The notes under the pieces were generated by a model, which saw nothing but the letters and a program-made list of their open reading frames with translations, was not told where the DNA came from and made no database searches. Shown here in pieces: positions 18,468-27,075 of a stretch of 64,000 nucleotides of DNA (positions are counted from its first letter, which is position 1; the number at the start of each line of letters is the position of its first letter). The position numbers were made by a program, and so were the translations under genes. Source of the stretch: Planctomycetota bacterium (GTDB taxonomy: Bacteria > Planctomycetota > MHYJ01 > WSZJ01 > JACPWG01); contig JACPWG010000091.1 in assembly GCA_016197205.1 (NCBI GenBank), positions 60,907-124,906 of the forward strand. Reading direction: 5' to 3'.

Positions 18468-19580
18468 CTACTTCGTCTTCTGATTCTCGATCCAGGTAAG
18501 CGTCGGCGCGGCCACGTCCACATCCGAGAGCTTCGTGCAGGTCGTCACAGCGAAGAACAGGTCCTTCCCGGGCTGGGTCGGCAGACAGAGCCAGTCCCCC
18601 ATCGACCAGCGCAGGTGGAACGGCCCGCACTGTATCCGAAGCCGGCTGCCGGCATCGTGGACCTGCCAGCTTGCCTTCCCGGTCCGCGGGTCGGGCGGCA
18701 ACGCGAGGCGTGTGTACTTTTCGAAGACCTCCCCCTCCCCGCGTACCACGTTGGGCTTTCCGACATCGCCGCTGCCGTCCCCCTGATGGTAGTACTCGAA
18801 TCGGGCGCCGCCGTCGGCCGTGGCGGTGCGTTCGGTAATCCTCACCGCGACGACGTCGTCTCCGCTGCGAAGCACCAGGAACTCGCCCAGGACCACACCC
18901 ACCGACGTCTCCGACACCTCCGCCTGTTGCCGTACGGCAAGCATCGTCTTGTTCCCGGGCCCTGGAGGGATCGTCGCCCTCCGCCGATCGGCCATGGCCT
19001 TCCAGGTAACGTCGCTCGCCGCACGCATCTTGGCGACCAGAGCCTCCGCGCTGCCCATGGCCTTCACGACGCCCGGGTCGGCACCGAGCATGTCCGAACC
19101 GCGCGCGCAGGCGCGTGCGTAGACGGCCTGGGGGTCCAGGATCCAGATTCCCGCCACGAACAAGACTCCCCCCTTCTTCGTCGAGACGACCTCGACGAGC
19201 AGGGACCGGCTGCACTTCCGCGGGCCGCCTTCGCCCGAGTCGTGCCACCCCTCCTTCCCCTGCAGTCCCGCCAGATATTCCTCCATGCGTTGCAGATGGG
19301 TCCCCGTGCAGATGCTGTCGGAATCGACACGATCCGCGAGCCAGAATAGATCGATCGGCCATTCGAACTCCGACCGGTTGGATTGCGTTCGAAGAACGTG
19401 CGCCGCGCGCCCCTGGGCACCACCGTGCCCGGTCCGACTGTTCACGGGACCGCTCGCCAATTCCCATTCGTCGGCGAGCAGGAAATAGCGTTCTTCAGCC
19501 TTGGGCAGATCGTAGTCCGCGTACGCGACGCGAGGCACGAGGGAGAGGCTTGCCAGCACCACGATCGCGACTGCGCGCAT
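18468..19580 (-). CDS. Secreted hypothetical protein, 370 aa
   Basis: The N-terminus MRAVAIVVLASLSLVPRVAYA is a clear Sec signal peptide, so the mature protein starts near DYDLPKAEERYFLLADEWELASG. The rest is a mixed alpha/beta protein with several cysteines and beta-rich stretches (VVAVRITERTATADGGARFEYYH) and no transmembrane span. I recognise no family or catalytic motif. It is transcribed toward the truncated HEAT remnant, without a close partner. Confidence 0.7.
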   Translation of the reverse strand: MRAVAIVVLASLSLVPRVAYADYDLPKAEERYFLLADEWELASGPVNSRTGHGGAQGRAAHVLRTQSNRSEFEWPIDLFWLADRVDSDSICTGTHLQRMEEYLAGLQGKEGWHDSGEGGPRKCSRSLLVEVVSTKKGGVLFVAGIWILDPQAVYARACARGSDMLGADPGVVKAMGSAEALVAKMRAASDVTWKAMADRRRATIPPGPGNKTMLAVRQQAEVSETSVGVVLGEFLVLRSGDDVVAVRITERTATADGGARFEYYHQGDGSGDVGKPNVVRGEGEVFEKYTRLALPPDPRTGKASWQVHDAGSRLRIQCGPFHLRWSMGDWLCLPTQPGKDLFFAVTTCTKLSDVDVAAPTLTWIENQKTK

Positions 19581-19691
19581 GCTTTCCTCCTGTTCGAAGA
19601 CGGACCCGCGAATACCGACTCGTGCGGGGCCACGAAGCCTCTGGCCAAGCTCGCCCCCACCTGCAGGTCCTTCGTTTTCGCGGACCGCTCG

Positions 19692-19937
19692 TCAGCGCCG
19701 CCGTTTCCAGTCCAGGCGCGCACCGATCCGCTTTTCGCAGGATCCGTTCCAATGCGTGACAAGGCCCTGGCGCCGCGGAGTCTCGGCGACCTCCCGCGCG
19801 ATCCCCAAGGCGGCCTCCTCCCTGGTCATCGTCGAACCGTAGTTGAGGCAGGACTCAGTCCCCTCCGCGGCGGACTCCGTGTCCTGCATGTGGTAGAATC
19901 TGTACCCGCGCCCCTGCCGGCCCTCCGACCCGATCAA
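19692..19937 (-). pseudogene. Partial gene resembling DUF6891-type proteins
   Basis: The frame reads GYRFYHMQDTESAAEG, then CLNYGSTMTREEAALGIAREV and THWNGSCEKRIGARLDWKRRR before its stop. This resembles the C-terminal half of a family of about 200 residues (FYHQQDT ... LDWRRR) that I place tentatively as DUF6891. The expected N-terminal half is missing, and the Met used here lies only 16 codons before the homology, so it is probably a remnant. Confidence 0.5.
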
Positions 19938-20308
19938 ACTCCCGATAAGGGAGTCTACCGAATGGTGTACCCGGAATCAAGGGAGCGCCGCGCCCCTCCC
20001 CCGTTTCCAGGCGCGATCGCCGGCGGGCGCCTTGTCGCGTCTCGACTCGAGCTCCGGGGGAGGACACGCCCGGAGCGGAGAAGCCGGCCCTCTCAGGGTA
20101 GCTGCCCCGACCGAGTCGCCGACCCCAGGTAGCCTGTTCACTTGAGTACGCAACGCGAGTCCACTCGTGCCGATTTCGCTCGCGTCGGGATCGCGGGCGG
20201 CGCTAGAAGGAGAACAGGCGCCGGCGGGTCGGCATCCGCCGGTCGTCCGCTTGCAACCAGCCGTCTTCCGAGCGCCGGCCGACTTCGTTTCGGCAACGGA
20301 GGAGCATC
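19938..20308. other. Gene-free stretch
   Basis: I see no supported gene here. A short hairpin (CTCCCGATAAGGGAG) lies at about 19942-19956, and a ribosome binding site for the next gene (GGAGGAG) is at its right edge. Confidence 0.4.
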
Positions 20309-21067
20309 ATGCCCATCCACGACTGGACGAGGGTCGGTCCGAGCACTTTCCACGACCTGCACAACGCGTGGATCATCGAGCTGCGAAACGTTTTGAACTC
20401 CGGACTACTGCCTCCGCAGTACTACGCGCAGTCCGAGCAGCACACGGGGACCGCCATTGCGGACGTCCTGACGCGGGAGCACACCGAGCCCAGGGCCGAA
20501 ACCCGGGACAGGCCGGCCGGCGTGAGCGACAGCGGCCTGGCGCTGTTGGAGGCGCCGCCCAAGACTTCCGTGATGGAGACGGCGGGAGGCCCCGCGTGCT
20601 ACGCCAATCGTCGCCGCACCTTGGCCCTTCGGCACGAGAGCGGCGATGAGATGGTGGCGAGGATCGAGATCCTCTCCCCGGGCAACAAACTCGGCCGTGG
20701 GAAGCTGGAGGATTTCGTGCACAAGGCGTGCGAGGCGCTATGCCACGGGATCCACCTGCTCCTCATCGACCTCTTCCCGCCGGGGACCTTCGACCCGAAC
20801 GGCATTCACGGCGAGCTGCACCGTGAGCTGGGCCTGGAGACTGAGCTGGGCCGCTGGCCGATGCCCGGAAAGCCCCTGACTCTCGCCGGCTACGACGCTT
20901 CCGAGCCTCGCGCCTACGTGGAGCCTGTGGCGGTGGGAGACGCCTTGGTCGACATGCCCGTCTTCCTCAAGCCGGGTCGGTACGTGAACGTCCCCCTGGA
21001 GCAGACCTACCGAGCGGCCTACCGCGGCGTGCCGCAGCGGTGGCGCAGCGTCATCGAGGCGGATTGA
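20309..21067 (+). CDS. DUF4058-like family protein
   Basis: The 252-residue protein starts MPIHDWTRVGPSTFHDLHNAWI, a signature of a planctomycete family usually annotated as DUF4058 or hypothetical; no biochemical function is established. A central RIEILSPGNKL segment and a later HLLLIDLFPPGTFDPNGIHGEL fit an alpha/beta fold of nuclease-like type, but I see no proven catalytic set. GGAGGAG 5 nt before the ATG fixes the start. It is followed at 82 bp by the kinase-derived pseudogene. Confidence 0.7.
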   Translation: MPIHDWTRVGPSTFHDLHNAWIIELRNVLNSGLLPPQYYAQSEQHTGTAIADVLTREHTEPRAETRDRPAGVSDSGLALLEAPPKTSVMETAGGPACYANRRRTLALRHESGDEMVARIEILSPGNKLGRGKLEDFVHKACEALCHGIHLLLIDLFPPGTFDPNGIHGELHRELGLETELGRWPMPGKPLTLAGYDASEPRAYVEPVAVGDALVDMPVFLKPGRYVNVPLEQTYRAAYRGVPQRWRSVIEAD

Positions 21068-21148
21068 AGAAGGCCAGTCACTCCTTTTCCCCAAACAGAG
21101 GAACTGCCCCTCTTTCCCCGACCCAAGTCGGACACGTGGAGCCGCTCG

Positions 21149-21876
21149 ATGGACGGTGCTTCCGACCGCGCGCTCGCCCGCCGGGCCGTGGATGCCGGCC
21201 TCGTAGACGAGGCCGTCTTTCTCGAGTGCCTGCGCGAGCAGGAGGCGGAGGCCTCGGCCGGCCGGACCGTCCGACGCGCCGAACGGGCCGCGGAGGCCGG
21301 ACGCGCCGAGCGGAGCGCACAGGCCCGCACGCGGGTCGGCGAGGCGCGCGCCGCGCTCGCCTCCGGGGCGCTCGACCGCGCGATCGTCCTCGCGCGCGCC
21401 GTCAGCGAGGACTTCGCCGAGGCCCAGCGCCGCGGCGAGGACGTGGGCGTGCTCGACGCGTTCGACCTGCTCGTCGAGGCGTACGCAAAAAAAGGCGACT
21501 CCGCCGCCGCCCTCCGCGAGCGTTACCGGTCGTACCGCGCCGCGATCGGCTCGCCGAGCACCGACGCCTACCTCCTGAAGGTGGCCGCGGAGCTGATCGA
21601 CCGCGATCGCTGCGACGAGGCCCTGCCCCTCGTGCGACAGGCCCTTCGCCGCACGACGACGCCGGCCCGCGTCGCGCACGGCGGTGGGGCCGGCGCCCCT
21701 CGTCGTCCTCGGCCAGGCAGAGCACGACTTCCGCCTTTGGCTCGTCGGTTGGGACGGGACGGCCTTGAAGGAACTCGCGACGGCGACGCCGGACGCCCGA
21801 TTGGCCCAAGTCGAGTTCGGCGACCTCGACGGCGACGGCAGGCCGGAAATCGCGTTCGGCCTCGCGCACGAGTTCG
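21149..21876 (+). pseudogene. Internally deleted copy of the 29-34 kb kinase gene
   Basis: Three blocks match the gene at 29 kb: 21134-21274 to 29019-29159, 21276-21676 to 30551-30951, and 21677-21876 to 31293-31492. Lost between them are about 1.39 kb (whole kinase domain and membrane span) and about 0.34 kb. The first junction keeps the frame, so the N-terminal module runs straight into the TPR part. The second shifts it, and the FG-GAP piece (VEFGDLDGDGRPEIAFGL) is read in another frame. The start codon and its GTGGAG ribosome site are conserved. A truncated product of about 170 meaningful residues could still be made. Confidence 0.85.
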
Positions 21877-21982
21877 CTTTCGACCGGCCGTGTGATCAGC
21901 AGCGCAAGTTTCCCCTTGTCTGCGGGCGACGACGCGAGATAGAATCCAGGACCGTCAAGGTGCCATGTGGAGGAGCCGAACC

Positions 21983-22243
21983 GTGATTCGCGCCACAATG
22001 CGAAACGGACAGATCCAGCCCTTGGACCCGCTTCCCGCCGAATGGGAGGAGGGCCGGGAGCTCATCATCGAGGAGGCCGAACAGACCCCCTCGACAGCAG
22101 AGATCGATGCCTGGGTCCGGGACGTCCAGGAAGCCACTTCGAAGATTCGGCCTGAGGACCATGCCGCTCTCGAAGCAAACATCAAGGAGATCCGTGCCGA
22201 GGCGAAGGAACAGGCGAGGAAGGAGATGGGGCTGTCGCAATGA
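21983..22243 (+). CDS. Antitoxin of a VapBC-type pair
   Basis: The 86-residue protein has a short beta N-terminus (IRATMRNGQIQPLDPLPAEW) of the AF2212/DUF104-like antitoxin type, followed by a long charged helix (HAALEANIKEIRAEAKEQARKEM) suited to wrapping a toxin. I prefer the GTG at 21983, which has TGGAGGAG 8 nt upstream, over the ATG at 21965. Its last codons overlap the toxin start by 4 nt (ATGA), the standard coupled arrangement. Confidence 0.82.
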   Translation: MIRATMRNGQIQPLDPLPAEWEEGRELIIEEAEQTPSTAEIDAWVRDVQEATSKIRPEDHAALEANIKEIRAEAKEQARKEMGLSQ

Positions 22244-22647
22244 AGGGGTATCTTCTCGACACGAACCACATCAGCAATGCGATCAGTCCGGGATCTGCGC
22301 TCATGGCTCGCCTGGGGATCGCGGCCAAACGTGGCCAACGCATGGGTATTTGCGTTCCCGTCCTCTGCGAACTCGAGTCCGGCATTCGGGGTCTCGTTCG
22401 ACCCGAGGAGCACCGACGCGGCCTCGACAAATTCCTCGCCCACGCCCGGATCTGGCCCCTCGATCGCATGACTGCAGCAATGTACGGAGCGCTCTACCAG
22501 GATCTCCGCCGACGCGGCCGAGCCCTCTCGCAGGTCGACCTGATGATCGCCGCGCTCGCCCATCAGATGGACCTGACCGTGCTCTCCTCCGATCGCGACT
22601 TCGCCGCGGTTTCAGGACTTTCCGTGGAGAATTGGCTCGAGAGATGA
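22240..22647 (+). CDS. vapC: PIN-domain toxin (VapC family)
   Basis: The 135-residue protein has the full acidic set of PIN ribonucleases: D7 in YLLDTNHIS, E44 in VLCELESG, D100 in QVDLMIAALA, and D118/D120 in SSDRDFAAV. VapC toxins cleave RNA, often tRNA or the sarcin-ricin loop, and are held inactive by the upstream antitoxin. The pair sits immediately after the decayed kinase copy, which suits a mobile or recently inserted module. The 210 bp downstream show no gene. Confidence 0.92.
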   Translation: MKGYLLDTNHISNAISPGSALMARLGIAAKRGQRMGICVPVLCELESGIRGLVRPEEHRRGLDKFLAHARIWPLDRMTAAMYGALYQDLRRRGRALSQVDLMIAALAHQMDLTVLSSDRDFAAVSGLSVENWLER

Positions 22648-22856
22648 GGTCGCGGACACGAGCGCACTTGAAGCCGAGATCCAGCGCAGGTGGAAGATCG
22701 CGACGCGGTACCCAAGACGGTCCAGGTCTATAGAACGCAAGATACAGCGCCTGTGGAGACGCTCCGGGACCGTCTCGCAGAGCACTAAGATTAAGAATTG
22801 CACGTCCCATCCAGAGGGTCCCCTGATAGCGTCTCCGGGCGGAGGAACGTCCTCGG

Positions 22857-25800
22857 ATGATGGCGCGAAACTGTGCAGGGTGTGGATCGACAGTCCCTTC
22901 CGATGCGCGTTTCTGCCCCGCCTGCGCGGGTCCCATCGATCCGAGCCCACAGGCCGGGCAGGGTCGAGCGCCCCATCCAGGCGACATGGGGCAATCGCGG
23001 GGCGAAGTGCTCACAGCGTCCCTCGCGAAAGACACCGTGCTCGGTGAGTATCGAATCCTGGAGCAGATTGGGGAGGGTGGATTCGGCCGAGTCTATCGCG
23101 CCAACCACGTCCTTCTCAAGGGCCCGGAGTTTGCGCTCAAGACTCTCCTGCCCGAACTCGCCAAGGACTCCCGTTTTCGCGAGCGCTTCCTGCGGGAGGC
23201 GCAGGTGCTCCTCAGTCTGGAGCACCCGAATCTGGTACCGATCCGGCATGTGGGGAAGGCGGGCGACCACCTTTATCTCGTCATGGCTCTATGCCCGGGC
23301 CGGCCGCTCAAGGATCTCCTGAAGGAGATGCGACGAGTGCCGATGGCGACAACGGCGGCCGTGGCCTCTCAGGTCCTGGCGGGCCTCGAGCATGCCCACG
23401 CGAAGGGAGTCGTGCATCGCGACCTCAAGCCGGCGAACCTCCTGGTCGACACCAGCGCGCCCGACGGGTGGCACGTCCGGGTTATCGACTTTGGGATCGC
23501 CAAGCTCCTCGTCCCGAACGAATCGGCTGCGGGAGAGGGAGGGGAGAACGGGCTTACCGGCGACCAACAGCCCGGGACACGAGCCTACATGAGCCCCGAG
23601 CAACATTTGAACGAGAGGGTGGACGCCAGATCGGACCTGTACTCGCTCGGCGTAATCCTCCACGAGATGGTCGTCGGTGAGCGTCCTTCGCCGCTTCTAG
23701 CCCCTCCGCAATCCTTCACAGCGGCAGGCCTTGCCGTCCGCCTGCCCGGGTTCGAGGATTTGATCCTGACAGCGATGGCCAGGGACCCTGCCGCGCGGCA
23801 TGCGTCCGCGCGCGCGATGAAACACACGCTGGAGGCGATCCTGCGCGCGGCGGAGTTGGAGACGCGCCGCCCAGGCCCCGAACCTGCGGTCGATTTGCGG
23901 GTGCCCGAGCCGGAACAACCGCCTGTTATGGAAGCTACGGGAACCGAGCCCTCGACTCCGTCCGAGGCTGCCCCACCGCCTCCCCGGAGCGGTGGGGGGG
24001 TCGCCACTGTGGCCTCGGCGGCGACTACCGTGACGGCAGACGCCTCAACTGTCGATCCCGCAACGCCTCGTCCGAACGAAGTTGCGCTGTCGGACATGCA
24101 GCCGCCCGGTGCCACTCCTCCGACCGCAGGCCCGCAGGCGCCGCACTCGCCGACGATTCTGCAAGTGCCGGCGGAACCGCCGCAGCCGCCGGTGGCCCCC
24201 GTGGTTGCTGCGTTTCCACTTGCCGGGGGGCCTGTGGTTGCCTCGGACGCCTCGACCCTCGACCAAGGGCTTGCCCCGACTAGCGTGCTGTCGGCTGCGG
24301 GGACGCCGGCGCTGAACTTCGAGTCGGATGCGGCCTCATGCGTGCACGCGGCGGTGTCGGCCTCGACGGCGGTGGAGGACTCGGAGGCACGAAAGCCGCG
24401 TGTGAGTCGCCTCGTTGCCGATTTCCCCCTCGCAGGGGGCCCGCTCGTGGTCTCGGATGCCTCGACGATGGGCGCGGGAACAGATTTCGCGAGCAGGATG
24501 TCAGTCGACGGGGCGGCCAATTTGACCGAGTCCTCGGACGCGAGCCGGCCGCACTCGCAGCAGGGCGCGGCACCTCTGGGCGATGCGACCGTGGTGGAGC
24601 CGTCTGCCCTCGCCTCGCAGCGCGAGGCGAACGCGGGCGGGGAAGAGGCACCGGAGCAGTCGCCCAACCGAACGACCGCCGGCAGCCCAACCGCTTCCGT
24701 AGTGGAGGTAACCTCCCAGCGCGAGAATACTGTGGGTGCATCGGCGGAGGTCAGTCCGCTCTCCGGCGCAGGAACGCCGAGCGCGATGGATTCCTCGCCC
24801 GGCCAGGAACGGAATATCCCAGAGCAGACTGAAGCGGCGACCCCGGTCCGGCCGGGCTGGTTTCGCGCGGTCTTCCTCCTTGCATCCCTCGTCGCCGTCG
24901 TCGCAGGCGCCATGGCCATCGTGAAGTGGGGAGAGAGCAGAGTTGAAATCCCTCCCTCGCACCCAACCGACGCTCCGAAGCAGCACCCAGGTCGTGTCGA
25001 GGGGGTAGAGTACCAGGCTGCGATGGGGGCCGGCGAGGAGGCCCTGGGCCGGGACCACCCAGACGACGCCGTGGATTTCTTCGCCCGGGCGCTATCAGCC
25101 AGACCCGGTGATCAGAAGGCGACTGAAGCGGTGCAGCGGGCGAAACGGGCACGCGCGCATGCAACCATAGCTGAATGTCGCCTGCTGGTCGAGGCGGCCA
25201 TCCCCTCGGGCAGCCTCCCGGTCTCCGAGCATCCCTACGACGCGGCCCGGCAAATCGCTCGCGCATTCGCTGAAAAGCATGAGTCCGAAGGGATAGCCCC
25301 GGAGATCGCGACTTACCGGGACGAACTGGAGCGCCGTGAGGTCAAGGCGGTGAAGACAGCCCACGACGCGGCCATCGCAGAGGCTCGCGAGAAAGCAGCA
25401 CTCGCCGACTGGGTGAGCGCGGACGCGGCCGTGGGCAGAGCTCGCGGCTTTCGGATCGGCTCCAAGGAGGCGGCCTCGGTCGAGTTTGAGATCCGGGAAG
25501 GTCGCGCGAGGGCTGCATTGGACCTGGTGAAGGCGAAGGCCCTTGCGGCCATTCCGACCGATATCCCGCCGGGGGTACATCCGTTTCGGGCGGCGATCGA
25601 GATGGTGCGGGCCTTCGCCGAAGGGCCGGACGTGGGACCCTCGGATCACAATGCGCGCAAACTGCTCGAACACCTCCAGCGAGAGGAGGCGCATGCAGTG
25701 ACGTCAGGCCACGACAAGGCCCTGGCCGAGGCGCGTGAGAAACGCGTGGCCCACGATCGGACGGGGGCCGCGACCGCGGCAACTCGTGCCCTCCAGTTCG

Positions 25801-26990
25801 TCCCGGGGTCCGCCGAGGCAGACGGTGTGCTCACAGAACTCCGATGGGACGAGGCACGGGAGGCGCTGGAGGCCATGAAGGTGAAGGCTCGAGCTGCCCT
25901 GCCCTCCGGGGACACGACCCCGGACCCACACCCCCACCGCGCGTCCATCCAACTCGCTCGCGCCTTTGTCGAAAGCTCCACGGCGGAGCCGATCCTCAAG
26001 GAGGCGCGTGATTTCCTCGCGTCCATTGAGAAGCAAGAGGCTGACGCAGTACGGGCCGGTCTCGAAAAGGCCCTGTCCGAAGCTCGGTCCCGCATCAAGA
26101 GCCGGGAGTGGAAGGAGGCTGGCCTCGCACTAGAACGCGCGCTCGCGTTCGACTCCCGCTCGGTTGAGGCCGCCCGCGTTCGAGTCGAGCTCGAATCGGC
26201 GAAGATGCCACCGCGTCCCGACGCGGGTAGCGTTTCGATCGTCGGGCTGACGTACACCGCCAAGAACGCCCAAGGCTACGAAGAGTACCGCCATGACAAG
26301 ACGGGGATCCTCCTGGTGCTGCTCCCAGGAGGCGAGTTCTGGATGGGGAGTCCCGTGGAGGAGGCTGGACGCGAAACCGACGAGGATCGACACCGGGTCA
26401 AAGTGGCCGGGTTCCTGTTGGGCAAGACAGAGGTGACAAACTCCCAGTTTCGCAACTTCCGTGCGAAGCACTTCAGCGGGTCCGGCCAGGATGCTGACAC
26501 TCAGCCCGCGGTTCTTGTGAGTTGGTCGGATGCGATCGAGTTCTGCTCGTGGGCATCCCTTCGGCTTCCGACGGAGGTTGAGTGGGAGTACGCCGCTCGC
26601 GCGGGCGACGATCGCACCTTCCCCTGGGGTACCAGCACGGCTTGGCCACCCCCGCTTCGTGCCGGCAATTTGGGTTCGATCGCCGGCCTCCGGGACGACT
26701 TCCTACAAACAGCTCCCGTCGGGAACTTCCAACCGAGTCCATGGGGACTCTACGATCTTGCCGGCAACGCCTCCGAATGGTGCTCGGACGAATACCGCGA
26801 GAGGTACTCCATTGGCGACCCATCGCCCGCTCCCGACACGGCGACCGAGAAGTGTCGCGTTGCCCGTGGGGCCTCGTGGATGGACAAGAGGCCGGACTCC
26901 ATGCGCTGCGCGGACCGTCGTCCCCTCACGAGCGCGGGCGCTGCCACAGTTGGATTCCGAGTGGCGCTGAGCCTCGCTCTGCGGAAATAG
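22857..26990 (+). CDS. Ser/Thr kinase with a C-terminal formylglycine-generating-enzyme-like domain
   Basis: This is a 1377-residue membrane kinase. A zinc ribbon opens the protein (C6, C9, C20, C23). The kinase spans about 62-330 with GEGGFG, K95, HRD 187-189 and DFG 211-213, all intact. A long Pro/Ser/Thr/Ala linker carries repeats of FPLAGGPVVASDAST type. One membrane span lies at about 669-690. Outside are several related helical repeats of about 120 residues (HPYDAARQIARAF, HPFRAAIEMVRAF, HPHRASIQLARAF). The C-terminal domain (about 1145-1377: LVLLPGGEFWMGSP, LPTEVEWEYAARAG, GNASEWCSD, RGASW, GFRVAL) has the FGE/SUMF1 fold, used in such kinases mostly for ligand binding. Two ATGs in tandem open the frame. 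Confidence 0.92.
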   Translation: MMARNCAGCGSTVPSDARFCPACAGPIDPSPQAGQGRAPHPGDMGQSRGEVLTASLAKDTVLGEYRILEQIGEGGFGRVYRANHVLLKGPEFALKTLLPELAKDSRFRERFLREAQVLLSLEHPNLVPIRHVGKAGDHLYLVMALCPGRPLKDLLKEMRRVPMATTAAVASQVLAGLEHAHAKGVVHRDLKPANLLVDTSAPDGWHVRVIDFGIAKLLVPNESAAGEGGENGLTGDQQPGTRAYMSPEQHLNERVDARSDLYSLGVILHEMVVGERPSPLLAPPQSFTAAGLAVRLPGFEDLILTAMARDPAARHASARAMKHTLEAILRAAELETRRPGPEPAVDLRVPEPEQPPVMEATGTEPSTPSEAAPPPPRSGGGVATVASAATTVTADASTVDPATPRPNEVALSDMQPPGATPPTAGPQAPHSPTILQVPAEPPQPPVAPVVAAFPLAGGPVVASDASTLDQGLAPTSVLSAAGTPALNFESDAASCVHAAVSASTAVEDSEARKPRVSRLVADFPLAGGPLVVSDASTMGAGTDFASRMSVDGAANLTESSDASRPHSQQGAAPLGDATVVEPSALASQREANAGGEEAPEQSPNRTTAGSPTASVVEVTSQRENTVGASAEVSPLSGAGTPSAMDSSPGQERNIPEQTEAATPVRPGWFRAVFLLASLVAVVAGAMAIVKWGESRVEIPPSHPTDAPKQHPGRVEGVEYQAAMGAGEEALGRDHPDDAVDFFARALSARPGDQKATEAVQRAKRARAHATIAECRLLVEAAIPSGSLPVSEHPYDAARQIARAFAEKHESEGIAPEIATYRDELERREVKAVKTAHDAAIAEAREKAALADWVSADAAVGRARGFRIGSKEAASVEFEIREGRARAALDLVKAKALAAIPTDIPPGVHPFRAAIEMVRAFAEGPDVGPSDHNARKLLEHLQREEAHAVTSGHDKALAEAREKRVAHDRTGAATAATRALQFVPGSAEADGVLTELRWDEAREALEAMKVKARAALPSGDTTPDPHPHRASIQLARAFVESSTAEPILKEARDFLASIEKQEADAVRAGLEKALSEARSRIKSREWKEAGLALERALAFDSRSVEAARVRVELESAKMPPRPDAGSVSIVGLTYTAKNAQGYEEYRHDKTGILLVLLPGGEFWMGSPVEEAGRETDEDRHRVKVAGFLLGKTEVTNSQFRNFRAKHFSGSGQDADTQPAVLVSWSDAIEFCSWASLRLPTEVEWEYAARAGDDRTFPWGTSTAWPPPLRAGNLGSIAGLRDDFLQTAPVGNFQPSPWGLYDLAGNASEWCSDEYRERYSIGDPSPAPDTATEKCRVARGASWMDKRPDSMRCADRRPLTSAGAATVGFRVALSLALRK

Positions 26991-27075
26991 CAGCAGTGGT
27001 GGACCACCCAGGAGGAGCCTAAACGTGCGCTTCGGCGCTTGACGGCTGCCGTCCGACCCGCGAAGGAGAAGTCCG

